From contig NC_083387.1 in assembly GCF_031755915.1 (NCBI RefSeq), forward strand, positions 2,694,501 through 2,758,500: a stretch of DNA of 64,000 nucleotides, written 5' to 3'. Both the position numbers and the translations under genes were made by a program. The notes under the pieces were generated by a model. It saw only the letters and a program-made list of their open reading frames with translations, did not search any database and was not told the DNA's origin. Of the stretch, positions 1-12,336 are shown piece after piece. Position 1 is the stretch's first letter, and every line of letters starts with the position of its first letter. The DNA comes from Ziziphus jujuba (Eukaryota > Streptophyta > Magnoliopsida > Rosales > Rhamnaceae).

Positions 1-1075
1 TGGACTCCAGCAAACTTCTTTGACTGTGGAGCTTAGGCCTCAGGTCAATCCCTATAATCTCAGGATATTGTGCCACTACAGAAGGAAGTGATGCTTTCCG
101 GACAAGAAACTCCAAAAGGGATTCAACGTTTGGTTTCACTCTGTCCTCCAATTCAAACCCAAGGATGTGAGGATGCTTCTCTATCAATCTAGCTACAGCT
201 AATCTTGGAATACCCAAGCTTTCAAGATACTCAACAAAAGGCTTGATCACTCGTCCTACTCGCATCCCTAAGATTTCTGGGTATCTAGTTAAAACCCCTC
301 CAATCTCTCTTCTTGCAACACCAATTCCAACCAAATAGGCCACTGAAGTACTCATAGTCCCCTCAAGCTTGAATCCCAATACTTCTGGATATCTTTCGAG
401 AACCCGAGGAATATCTGTGGACTTGATATCCATCCCTTGAAGATACTTGACCACTGGAGCAAGATCGACAACAACACTAGCATGCAGTACTTGTGGATAT
501 CTTCTCAAGAATTCAGTGAAAGTGGATTTCCTAACACCCAATTTACCAAGATAATCAAGCACAGGAATCATGTTCTTCTTTACACTGCATCCTAGAACAA
601 GTGGATAGTTGTTAATATCTTCAATTGTAAGCCCCAGCTTGTGAAGAAAATCCACTCGTTCTCTCATGACTTCAACTGTCACAGGAAGTTCCAGACCATC
701 AAGTTCATCAGGGACTATACCAATTCCTCGCAAGAACTCATAAACCCGGGCCCGATTTTCCATCCTTTCATTCTTCATCTCTAATAAACTAGGACGACTA
801 TAGAGGGATGAGGATGAGGAACTTCCTTGCTTCCTACTCAAACGAACAGCGTCCGACTTTAACACAGATGAATTCCTAGAATGTGTTGCAAACGTTCTCT
901 CAGCAATAGAACATTGAATATTTGTAACCACTCCAATAAACTTTTGACGACTATGAGGGACTTGGAGGACTGAGGTAGAAGTTAATCGAGGTTTATGAGA
1001 CGTAAACACTGGAAACTCCGGACACACAAGCAAAAAGCCAGGTTTCGTAAATCCATTATAGCTTCTGATCTTCAT
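1..1075 (-). CDS. MTERF4: Chloroplast mTERF protein, MTERF4 type (BSM/RUGOSA2-like), 5' part
   Basis: The frame is open from the ATG at 1075-1073 to the window edge, giving 358 codons. The N-terminal ~100 residues are rich in Ser and basic residues and look like an organelle transit peptide. After that come successive mTERF repeats of about 35 residues with the typical 'xxYPxVLG' helices (for example RYPEVLGF, RYPEILGM, KHPHILGF, QYPEIIG). Family members of this type are about 540 residues, so roughly a third lies beyond base 1. Known role of the family: nucleic-acid binding in plastids, where the Arabidopsis BSM/RUG2 protein is needed for plastid RNA processing, intron splicing and chloroplast development. 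The start codon follows a clear splice acceptor at 1095, so the gene has a 5'UTR intron. I assign the MTERF4 subtype from sequence resemblance and from its head-to-head neighbour ABP1, as in Arabidopsis. Confidence 0.88.
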   Translation of the reverse strand, partial: MKIRSYNGFTKPGFLLVCPEFPVFTSHKPRLTSTSVLQVPHSRQKFIGVVTNIQCSIAERTFATHSRNSSVLKSDAVRLSRKQGSSSSSSLYSRPSLLEMKNERMENRARVYEFLRGIGIVPDELDGLELPVTVEVMRERVDFLHKLGLTIEDINNYPLVLGCSVKKNMIPVLDYLGKLGVRKSTFTEFLRRYPQVLHASVVVDLAPVVKYLQGMDIKSTDIPRVLERYPEVLGFKLEGTMSTSVAYLVGIGVARREIGGVLTRYPEILGMRVGRVIKPFVEYLESLGIPRLAVARLIEKHPHILGFELEDRVKPNVESLLEFLVRKASLPSVVAQYPEIIGIDLRPKLHSQRSLLES

Positions 1076-2150
1076 GCTTTATAGTCTAATAAATCTGCAA
1101 AAAAGAAACCAAGTAACCATTGTCAATCAGCTCTACAACTGATATACTAATAAGTATGCAAAAGAGACATCTACTAATAAATGTTAATGAGACTTCTCAT
1201 CGTAAAAGGCATAAAAAGAACTTAGATTTAATATCAGCATATTTTAGAGAGCAAAATTTAGTGGAAACTTCGCCATGCACTCAATTTCTGATTAATGAAC
1301 TCTTTAACATGTAGATAAGAACCAAAATGTAAACATATATCTATCAAATTAGGGAACTCCAAAAAGCTATGGTAACAAGCTAACAATCTGTCTTCCATAA
1401 CAGCAACTACGGAAGTTTTACTTAATAGGATTTCCGTTATCTTCTCAGAAGCCTTGGCTCAAAAATCATTATCCTCTATTTGGATGCACTGCACGAATAA
1501 AATGAAACAAGTTCATTTTTTTTAACGATAATTTGGTTTCCCAAAACATAAATAAAAATGTGAAAAACCCAACTCAGAAAACCCTTCCTTTATTTGAAGA
1601 GACCAAATGACTTAAGATTTCTTCTGCCTTTTTATTTTCATTTTTCAACAAACCAAAGAGAACTTAAAAATTGCATTTTCTCCGCCAACTTTATCTACTC
1701 CAAATTCGAATATCTCATTACCCAAAAAACAAAAAAGGAAAAGACTCCGTATAAGGAAATACAAAAGAGCGCTATGAAATCCTGTGGGTTCCCAAAAAAA
1801 TTGTTACAAGGAAAAGAAAACAAGTGAATTAAAAATCCTTTTTTTTTTTCCCCTCCTACATCTACATTTTCGCAGCAACCGAACGAGAGCAGTAAAATTT
1901 CTCTAGCCAAATGCTCAAAAGTTTCAAATAGAGATGAATGAGAACCTGACCAATATGAAACCCCGGTGGCCGAAGGTTGGAGGAGATGAAGCTCGGATTC
2001 AGAGTAAGGCGAGAAATATGAGCATCCAAAATAAGAACTTGGGGTTGCTGAAGCTCCAGTTATGGAAGCTTAGCTAAAGCGGTCGGCTAAAAAAGTTGGC
2101 CAAAACGCAGAGAAGGAAGGGAGAAGAAAGAGCGTTTGTCAGCTCAGGGC
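1076..2150 (-). promoter_or_regulatory. MTERF4 5'UTR with a ~850-bp leader intron
   Basis: Read on the minus strand, a pyrimidine-rich stretch ending in TTTTTTGCAG sits 19 bases before the MTERF4 ATG (acceptor at 1096-1095). A matching donor, CAG|GTTCTC, lies at 1945-1944. The sequence at 1946 to about 2145 is C/T-rich, less AT-rich than its surroundings and has no useful open frame, as expected of an untranslated first exon. The intron is inferred from the splice signals alone. The transcription start is not defined and I put it near 2145. Confidence 0.5.
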
Positions 2151-2159
2151 TCAGGCCGG

Positions 2160-2960
2160 CCCAACTTTATCCGAGGCCTTAAAAATATAAATAATAATAA
2201 TAATAATAATAATAACTACTTTAAATTAAATAGTATTTTTATAGATATTATACAAAGATTTTGGAAAACAAAAAAAAAAAAATCTCAAAAGATTATATAT
2301 ATATATATATATTTTTTTTTTACATGAAAATGGTTCTGTATATTAATTATATCTATTTAAAAAAATTAATTTTTGTAAAAAATATTAATTTTAGATTGAT
2401 TATATTTTTTATGTGTATAAAATTCTACCCAATTGATCTTAATTATAAAATTTCTATATAGATTTATAGAAGACAAATATTAGACGGTTACAAGATTTGG
2501 AAATTGAACAAAAACTGTAATCTTCTGGATAAAATACTTTCTTTTCTACTTGAAAATGATTTTATATATTAATTATATCCATTTAAAAATTATTTACTAT
2601 ACTAGATAAATAAATAAAATTTTAAAAAAATATATTCTTTAATTATTCTGTATGTTAATTCTATGATATGTTAATAAAAAAAATAAAAACTATAAAAAAT
2701 GGTGTCTATTTTTAAAAATAATAAAAAAATAAAAATTATTAAAAATACTATCTAATTTTTAAAATTCTGTTTAATAAACTGAATTAATATTTTATTTATT
2801 TTTATTAAATTTTATTTAAAAATAATAATTTATATATCAATTTTTAATTTTTTAATTAAATAAAATTTTAAAATAAAAATTACACATTAATTTACTAGGA
2901 CATTTTAAATACAACCATTAACAAAAATTATCTATACAGACATAAAACACTCTCCAAAAT
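2160..2960. other. AT-rich spacer between the divergent MTERF4 and ABP1 genes
   Basis: About 800 bases of very AT-rich DNA, including an (AAT)n run at 2193-2216, an (AT)n run near 2298-2311 and poly(A) tracts. No coding frame or known element is recognisable. Because the flanking genes are transcribed away from each other, both promoters must lie in or at the edges of this stretch. Confidence 0.6.
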
Positions 2961-3069
2961 AAATGAGACTCCGATAGAAACCCAGATGCTCTTATACTCT
3001 TTCTTTTCCTACTTCTGTCCGCGACAAAAGCAGGTTCCAGAACACTAAGAAGAGCCAGAGAGCGAGAAT

Positions 3070-5505
<2,436 letters not shown>

Positions 5506-5889
5506 TATTGAGTAATAACTTGTACTTAATTTTAATACACTACAGCTTTATACTACAGGCTGTAAAGTCATTGCTTTCACAATTTCTTCTGCACAAGTAA
5601 TTGTCCTTTAACAAATTAATCGTATAATGGAAAATGATCACAAGCAATACTTGAGCAAGAGGCTAATTTAAAGCACTCATGATTATTGCAGAACGTAGAA
5701 TACCCTTCAAATATCAATCCTACTGCAACAATTTGGAAAAGCTGCCAAGAGCTGAGTCATCGTGTAGGAAACCTTCCCAAGTCCAAATACTTTCATTCTT
5801 GATAACCATATCTTAATTCCTCAGAAAAAATTGTGAGAGGGACAGCACAAGTGCAGTCTTCTTGGAAGCACCAAGAATGCGGATGATCC
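5506..5889. other. ABP1 3' flank and spacer
   Basis: Contains the ABP1 3'UTR (AATAAC/AATTAAT-type A/T-rich signals soon after the stop) and then the downstream flank of the F-box pseudogene. No gene seen. Confidence 0.5.
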
Positions 5890-6952
5890 CTATTGCATAT
5901 TCTGGTTTGGAGACTCCATTGAAGTTGGAAGAATTATGTTTAAAAAGCAAGGAGGGTACAGATAGTAATGCAAATGGTCAATCTTAGCCGAAACAGAGTA
6001 GGAACAGCCCCATTCTCCCAGAAACAGTAACCGATCGCCCAACGACTCCATAGAATCGACCCATTTGCGTGGCTTGTCATCGAGTTTAAATACATAGACG
6101 ACAAAAGACCCGTCCTTAGTAACCAAATACAAATCAAGATCACTCTGTGGCTTCGCCAAGGATGTAATATCATCCGCATACTGCTCCACAGAGTCTGAGA
6201 TAGGAGGAGCAACTTCGATAATCTCCAAGGAAGAACAATCAACGGGCTATCAACCGCATCTTCTTATCGACTGCAATAAACCCCCCTTTGTAATAAGCAA
6301 TATCTTTGTAACAAAACCACCCCTTCTCTATTTCTATCCATCTATCTTCTCCCCCTTCTTCCATACTACCAAATTTCCTTTAATAAATATAGTCATGACC
6401 ACAGATTCACCATCCCATTTTCTCTGACCCACAACAACTTTCTTCGCCAAAAACGTTTCTGTTTCTGGGAAATTTTCTCCTTTTACAACTTGAAGATTGT
6501 ACTCTTTGCCCAACTCTTTTACTCTATAATCCAATAGGTTGATGACCTTGGGAAGATTAGTGACCTTGGGAAGACAAACTTTCCCGGACTATGTCTCTTC
6601 AATCTTAACAAACCAGTTCTTAGTAGCCTTGTCCGTAGGGCTCTCGACCAAGAGTTCCAGAGAATAGATTGTGTATTCTTTCAGTAATAGGTGGTTTGTA
6701 CCTACGTAGTCTTCGAGTTTTGGATGTGGAAGTCTGAGAGGCAACCTAATACGGCTGAAGCGGTCGTTGTTGGGACTGGGTGGGAAAGGGATTGGGGAAC
6801 TCCAAACTCTTCAAACCGCTCGGAGACGAATGATGTCCATTGCGAGTGTTGGAGGAGTGCATTGTGATTTCTTCCAAAATATCTGTTCCGATGATGGACC
6901 ATTCTGGTGGGTTCGATTTCCTTTCACTTCTTCCCAAGAACAAATTCATCAC
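5890..6952 (-). pseudogene. F-box/DUF295 (SKIP23-like) pseudogene
   Basis: Read on the minus strand, pieces of one F-box/DUF295 protein appear in order but in different frames. A degraded F-box (IGTDILEEI near 6880) comes first. It is followed by a stretch with the family-typical YTIYSLELLVESP and WFVKIEE near 6600-6720. Next is LPKVINLLDYRVKELGKEY near 6500-6550, and then the C-terminal EIIEVAPPIS / YVFKLDD / SLGDRLLFLG / SVSAKI segment at 5990-6230. An in-frame TAG interrupts it at 6591-6589, right after WFVKIEET. At least two frame changes are needed, one near 6740-6800 and one near 6240. Intact relatives serve as SCF ubiquitin-ligase substrate adaptors, but this copy cannot encode a full protein. 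No poly(A) tract marks it as a retrocopy, and the intact family is largely single-exon, so origin by local or segmental duplication is equally possible. Confidence 0.82.
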
Positions 6953-6959
6953 TGCTTCC

Positions 6960-7662
6960 TTTATTTCCTGAGGCCGTGGGAGAGAAGAATATGTTTGGAC
7001 TCACAATTTTAATTTATGGGATTAATCCACTTTTATTTCCCAAACTAACACATATTCATATTAACCAAAAATACTGTCACATATTTTATTTCCCAAACTA
7101 TCACATATTCATATTAACCAAAAAAAACTAATATTTATCCTTTACCTCTCAAATTACAAGAATTCCACAATTCCTTTTAAATTATTATTTCTTTGTCGCT
7201 TTTAAATTATTATTTCTTTGTCGCTTTAATCCCATGGTGCAAATCTATCTATTGTGCAACAAAAACATTTAAAAATCTAAAATTGTTGTTTCTCTATTGT
7301 GAAAATGGTATGTAAAATTGCATGATTGGACTACAATACGAAAATTTTATGTTTTTTTGGTTTTGATAAACGTGGAAATTTTACGCTGCTAAAAAGTGCA
7401 AAAATGTGATGGTTTGCATTACTATCACTTCCAAGCAAATGAATTACAAAATTTGTAGTCATCTAATAATATATCACTAAATATTCTACATGTTTCAAGA
7501 AAAAACACAGAAAATTGTCATGATTCTGAACAAGTTGAGAAAAAATGTATTTCGGATACAATAACTGTGCTTTCCACTTAACAAATCAAACACCCCAAAT
7601 GTTGGTGTGATTTTTTTTTTTCCCCTTCGAAAAGGTAAACAAAAATGCTTTGAGCAACAGAA
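6960..7662. other. AT-rich spacer with short tandem duplications
   Basis: No gene recognised. Two local duplications are visible: a ~47-bp unit (cccaaact...ttaaccaaaaa) repeated at about 7038-7127, and a 26-bp unit (cttttaaattattatttc...) repeated at about 7171-7226. The RRP4 3'UTR lies at the right end. Confidence 0.5.
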
Positions 7663-10217
7663 TCATATCTTCTTTTTAGTCAAGCTTCGCTGTACAGCCT
7701 CTTTCTCTGCAACCAGAACATGAAATTCTGGACCAAGCATTTCATGAACATCTAGATTCAGAGAGCTGCTCAAGTTCACTATCTCCACAATCACGTCTAC
7801 AGTAATATTGAAGCCTAAAGTGGACAATATCCGGATAGCATTTGCAATTCTGCATATGTTTTGTCTCGTCTCTAGAGGAGTATAACTCTGTTCTTGCCCT
7901 TCCAGACTTGATGAATCTTCATCATTTTCAGTTGTATGCTGCTCAGGCTTGTGGACTTGTCCCTCAAATATATCATCTGTAGGTTCAATATGCTCACCAA
8001 CCCAGATGAATCCATTACAGCCAACAACCAAGTCAACTCCATACTGTTCTAAATGATGAAAATGCTGTTTGCGTCTCTTCACTAGATAAGGTGAGATTGT
8101 GAGTAATTGACCCTTTTCAAGCTGTAATGTAGCACATATAGATACATAAGATTCAGATTTAAGAATCAACGACAACAATAAAGAAGTTAAGAAATAATAA
8201 ACAACACAAACCTTTCCAAACTTCCTACTTCTTGCTTGAAGTTGTAAGCCATCATGTTGAAAACCACGAACTTCAGCCTGAACCAGGAAGCCTATTGACT
8301 TATCAATTAAAATATTTTTGCTTCTTCTTCTTCTTTTTCTTTTTTTCTTTTTTTGGTTGAGAAATAAAGTTATTAATATAAATTAAAGGACTTACACAGA
8401 TGACATCATTCTCTGAAAAAATGCTTCGCATGTTAAGTTCGTCAACAGCAGTTCGTCGCCTCTAGCAATTACAACAATTAAAATTAAATAAAGGCTTAAC
8501 AATTTTACGAAGGAAGAAATTTGGTGGTGATAAAAAATTCAAGAACAGCATCTTCCATACTTCATCCAAATAAGACTCTTTTTACCAAAAAACAATGATA
8601 AAGTTTTTGGCACTACCTTAATGCATGACAGTTGACCCTATTAGTAGCATGAAAAACCCTTCTATTGGCCTAAGCAAGTAATCCACCAATGATCACCACA
8701 GTCACAGTGACATATGCATAATCGTGTCCCTTACCATCCACGTGCACAACTTAGAGTCTCAATTCAAAAATCAGGAATTGGGAACAAGCACTACTACATT
8801 TAATCAAAATGAAACAAACATCAAACAGCAGGAGAGATTGAAATCTCTCCCTTGCATCTGAGTTTATATATTACTTCAGTTTCTTTCTAACAGATCAATA
8901 AAAATGAACTAAAATATCACTTAGATCATCTATATTTCAGACTATTCTCTGAATTTTTTTAGTTAAACTAAGATTTTTCAAATAGATCAATAAAAATTAA
9001 CTAAAAGATTACTTAGATCATCTATATTTCGAACTATTCTTTGAAATTTTTTAGCAAAACTAAGATTATATCTTACAACAGACACAAAACTAGAAGATGC
9101 TATGAATTTAATCTAACGTCTATACCTGGATACCATCAGGTAAGGTCATTGAAGAAAGCATTAGTACTGCATCCTGGCCACTATTTATCTCTACTTTCCA
9201 ACGCTTGGGAGCAACCTGAAAATAAATAAATAAATAAATAATAATAATAATTAGAAGACAGAAAAAGAAGAGGAAAAAGAAAATATATCATGCTGGCTCT
9301 GTCATTATGGGACAATATGAAAGAACCAGTTTTATTAATGGCCAGGAAAGAAAACTCCTGAGATAAAACTTTTGAAAGCAACTCCACATCTTAATGACAT
9401 TCTCAAAGCTCTTCAGCCACAATTTACACCTCCAACCTAATTCTCAATAGATTTATCACATAAATGCACGGCCAAAACTTTTAAAACTAAACAAAGTTAA
9501 GAAAGTTGCATTGCATCGATCATCGGGGACTTAAAAAACTAAAAGCAAAGACTCAAGTTCTGCGCATGAAAAATTATTTCACCATGGATCTATGGAATTG
9601 AGTTTTCAACAAAGTAGCAACTGTGATTTACAAATTATGCTTTAGAAGATAAAGTGTTTACCTCAATAATACGCCCCACTATAGTATCCCCAACCTCTGG
9701 TTTGTATCTACAATTCCATTTTTTTTGATAATTCAGCAGCCAAATACACCCAAAATTCCAATGAACAAAAAAACAAACTGGGCATAGAAAAACACCTGGC
9801 CCGCAAAGAACGGACATAGACCAGCTTGTTAACGCGCTCGATGATACCGCAAGTGGTTGCAAGAACTTCATCATTGAGTACTGTGGTTCCATGTCCCCTG
9901 AATTCCAACCAAAACAGAGGGATTACCCAGAAATTCTTTCACACATAAAATATGATTATAGCCAAAAAGAGTTTCAAGATAAGTGTGAAAAAACTCAAAA
10001 CTTCAATGTGATAATAATTTTAGAAAGAGAGAGAGAGAGAGAGAAAGAGAGAAAGTAAGTACTTGAGGAGGGAATCTTCAGCGTTAACAGGGATGGAATC
10101 GGCGATCGTAACAGAAGCATTAGAGTTTGCCTTTGAAGACAAAGACTCTAGCTTTTCCAGAGCTCTCTGTAGCCGAACCTTCTGGGTTTGGTTCAATGGA
10201 AGCTGTAACCCTCTCAT
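7663..10217 (-). CDS. RRP4: Exosome complex exonuclease-core subunit RRP4
   Basis: Seven exons in transcription order: 10217-10063, 9897-9796, 9707-9662, 9215-9126, 8461-8396, 8277-8212 and 8121-7663. Together they give 984 bases, or 327 residues. Order of domains: N-terminal domain with KGHGT (residues ~50-60), S1 RNA-binding domain with VGDTIVGRI, then a KH-type domain with the diagnostic GCNGFIW. Length matches plant RRP4. It is one of the three S1/KH cap proteins of the RNA exosome, which directs 3'-to-5' RNA decay and processing in nucleus and cytoplasm. The C-terminal extension after the KH domain contains an acidic, Ser/Glu-rich stretch. Intron 1 begins with a (GA)n run. The promoter is split by a transposon inserted about 210 bp upstream of the ATG. 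Confidence 0.95.
8892..9069. repeat. Imperfect 92-bp tandem duplication in an RRP4 intron
   Basis: The unit starting 'agatcaataaaaatgaact' at 8892 recurs at 8984 with a few differences. It lies in the long intron between RRP4 exons 4 and 5, clear of the splice sites. Confidence 0.75.
10026..10050. repeat. (GA)n microsatellite in RRP4 intron 1
   Basis: Run of GA dinucleotides with two AAA interruptions, just downstream (on the minus strand) of the exon 1 donor. Confidence 0.85.
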
Positions 10218-10263
10218 CCTTCCGTTCGGTTTTCACTGAATCTTATCGCAAAGAATAAAGAGA

Positions 10264-10290
10264 AAAACCCTAAACCCTAAACCCCTAAAC
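10264..10290 (-). promoter_or_regulatory. Telo-box repeats in the RRP4 leader/promoter
   Basis: Three nearly consecutive copies of AAACCCTAA-type sequence lie 47-75 bases upstream of the RRP4 ATG. Telo-boxes near the start of transcription are common in plant genes for translation and RNA metabolism, which fits an exosome subunit. A run of T7G units (10296-10350) follows immediately upstream. Confidence 0.6.
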
Positions 10291-10426
10291 CAAATTTTTT
10301 TCTTTTTTCTTTTTTTGTTTTTTTGTTTTTTTGTTTTTTTGTTTTTTTTTGTTTTTAATTTTTGTAAATACCCCTAAATCAACAGAGTTTCAGAGCTAAT
10401 GGCAGATCCAGCGCCCGTGGTTGTGA

Positions 10427-10435
10427 TTTATGCCG
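10427..10435. repeat. Left 9-bp target-site duplication of the MULE
   Basis: The 9-mer tttatgccg directly abuts the left terminal inverted repeat. An identical 9-mer abuts the right one at 15714-15722. Nine bases is the standard target duplication of Mutator-like elements. Confidence 0.9.
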
Positions 10436-11392
10436 GAGTTTTTTTGATAACTAGCCATTTTACAATTGCATTTTAGAAAAATATCAAATTTTTTTATTTT
10501 TTTAAAAATTAATCAATATTTTACCCGTTTGGACTAAAGTACCCTTATCTACAAAAGCTTTCCTTTCTTCTACACAGCCGTTCGTTCGTGGGGGTGGGGT
10601 TTATACAAAACTGTTCGTGGGATTTCTCTAAACTCTTTGCATCTCATCGCCTCTCACTCTCATTTTTTTGTATTTTCTCAGATCTCAAACTAAAATCAGG
10701 TAAAAATTTTATCTTTTTTCTTATTAGATGAAAGTAAGGAAATATGTATTTTTTTTGTTTTTTCTCTTTCTATTTTTTCTTGTAAGTTTTATTAGTTTAT
10801 GGTTTTTTAAGCTTTTTATTTGATATGGGTATGCAAGAAATTGATTTATGAGATGTTCTATGTGATTTTAAAGATACTTTAGGGGGCATATGGTTTGAAA
10901 ATGGGAGAAATTTTGTGTAAAACTGAAAAATCATGAAAAACAGTAAAAACGGAGGAAATTTGGCGAAAAAGATGAATTTCCGCCAATTTCCTCCAGTTTG
11001 TCAGTTTTCGCAAATTTCCGCCAATTTTCCGCCAGTTTTCAGCCATTTTTCCGCCAGTTTTCCATCAGTTTTCCGCCAGTTTTCCGCCAATTTTCCGCCA
11101 GTTTTCCGCCAGTAGGAAAAAGCTATATTTGGCCCGAAAAAAAAAAACAGAATCAACTTTTTTAATACAGTTAATATGTTTGTTTAATATTATTCAAAAT
11201 TTTATATATTTATTGATTTAGTTTAACGTTATTCATTTAATTTTGTAGTCAAATGGAAGATGATGACATTGTAATTGCGGTTTTATACAATGGAACATTG
11301 GTACAAAATGATAGTGGTGATTGGGAATATCGAAATGGTAAAAATGTAATGGTTTCCGTCGGCAAGAGATGCACAAAATCAGAGTTAGAGGA
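10436..11392 (+). repeat. Left terminal inverted repeat of the MULE
   Basis: Matches the reverse complement of 14768-15713. From the outside in it holds a conserved block around 'cagccgttcgttcgtggg' (about 10576), a T-rich leader-like stretch, an array of TTTTCCGCCA motifs (10978-11115), and a copy of the first ~46 codons of the transposase gene from an ATG at 11253. Similarity to the right arm stops abruptly at about 11392. Confidence 0.92.
10978..11115 (+). repeat. Tandem TTTTCCGCCA(G/A) array in the left TIR
   Basis: About ten or more degenerate 11-mers of the form TTTTCCGCCAG or TTTTCCGCCAA, some altered (agccat, catcag). The same array occurs inverted in the right TIR. Short iterated motifs inside MULE TIRs are candidates for transposase binding. 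That function is inferred here. Confidence 0.8.
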
Positions 11393-11525
11393 CTGTGGCA
11401 TATTTACACTCAAGACCATCGAATTCTTACATGCTAGATTACCATTGACATTCACACAAGATAACATGGAGTTCTTTAGGAAGAAGTATGCATATGAGGT
11501 TTACAACAAAGAACTTAGCATATGA
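11253..11525 (+). pseudogene. Chimeric 90-residue frame: transposase N-terminus fused to a Ulp1/C48 protease C-terminus
   Basis: The ATG at 11253 and about 46 codons are the TIR-encoded copy of the transposase N-terminus (MEDDDIVIA...). From about 11391 the same frame continues into sequence unlike the transposase: DCGIFTLKTIEFL, then LPLTFTQ and FRKK. This is the C-terminal end of a Ulp1-type cysteine protease (peptidase C48), starting right at the DCG that carries the catalytic Cys. The His and Asp of the triad and everything before them are missing. Plant MULEs carrying Ulp1-like genes (KI-MULEs) are known. I infer that the left gene was once a full Ulp1-like gene and was mostly deleted or overwritten. 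It is unlikely to be an active protease. Confidence 0.75.
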
Positions 11526-11756
11526 GCTGCGTGGTGATGCTTTTTTCTTTCCTTTTTTTCATGTTTATAGATGCATATTATTTATTATATTTGACTTTTA
11601 ATTGTAAATATAATGGTGGCTTATAATGTTCATTTAACAAAGATAACAATGTGGTATTGATGTAATGATAAGTAATTGACCTTATAGGAAATGTGCCATG
11701 TTTATTTATTAGAATTCCGTTATGCACAAACGCCTTAAGAGCTCAATTGCAAATTT

Positions 11757-12015
11757 TAAAAAATTTTCCGCTTGTCGGAAATATTTCCTATAGGCCGAAA
11801 AATTTTCCTACTGGAGGAAAAATGGAGGAAAAACGTTCCTCCAGTCGGAAATCCCATATGAAGAAAAATTGAAGCCTCTTGATAAATTTCCGCCAGGTGG
11901 AAAAATTTTCCTCCAAGCGGAAATAGTTTTCCTCCTGTTGGAAAACATTTCCTCCAAGCGGAAATTGTTGAATAATTTTTACTCCTATTAGAAACTAATT
12001 TCCTCCACTTGGAAA
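11757..12015. repeat. Internal GGAAA/TTTCC-rich repeat block of the MULE
   Basis: Numerous degenerate motifs such as tttccgc, ggcggaaa, ggaggaaaa and tcctccag in both orientations, including small palindromes (ggaaatatttcc). The vocabulary is the same as in the TIR arrays. It lies between the 3' ends of the two convergent genes. No coding frame. Confidence 0.65.
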
Positions 12016-12336
12016 ATCAATTTCTAATAGATTATATAAGTTAATAGTAGGATAAAAAAAATTGGGAGTGGAGACAAATATTATATAAGATGAAGATGGA
12101 ATTAACAAAAAATGTAGTGACATTTAAAATCAATAACCATTTTAAATAAAAATAAAATTGATATATGTTTGTTTTTATTTTCAAAATCATTTGGACATTT
12201 CATAAAATGATATGTAAACTAAAGATTGAAAATCAATTCCAGAAAGCATCTTTTCATTTAGGATTAAATTCAAAAAAAAAAAAGATATGAAATAATTATC
12301 AAAACATATTAAACCATAACACTAAATTAAAACTTT

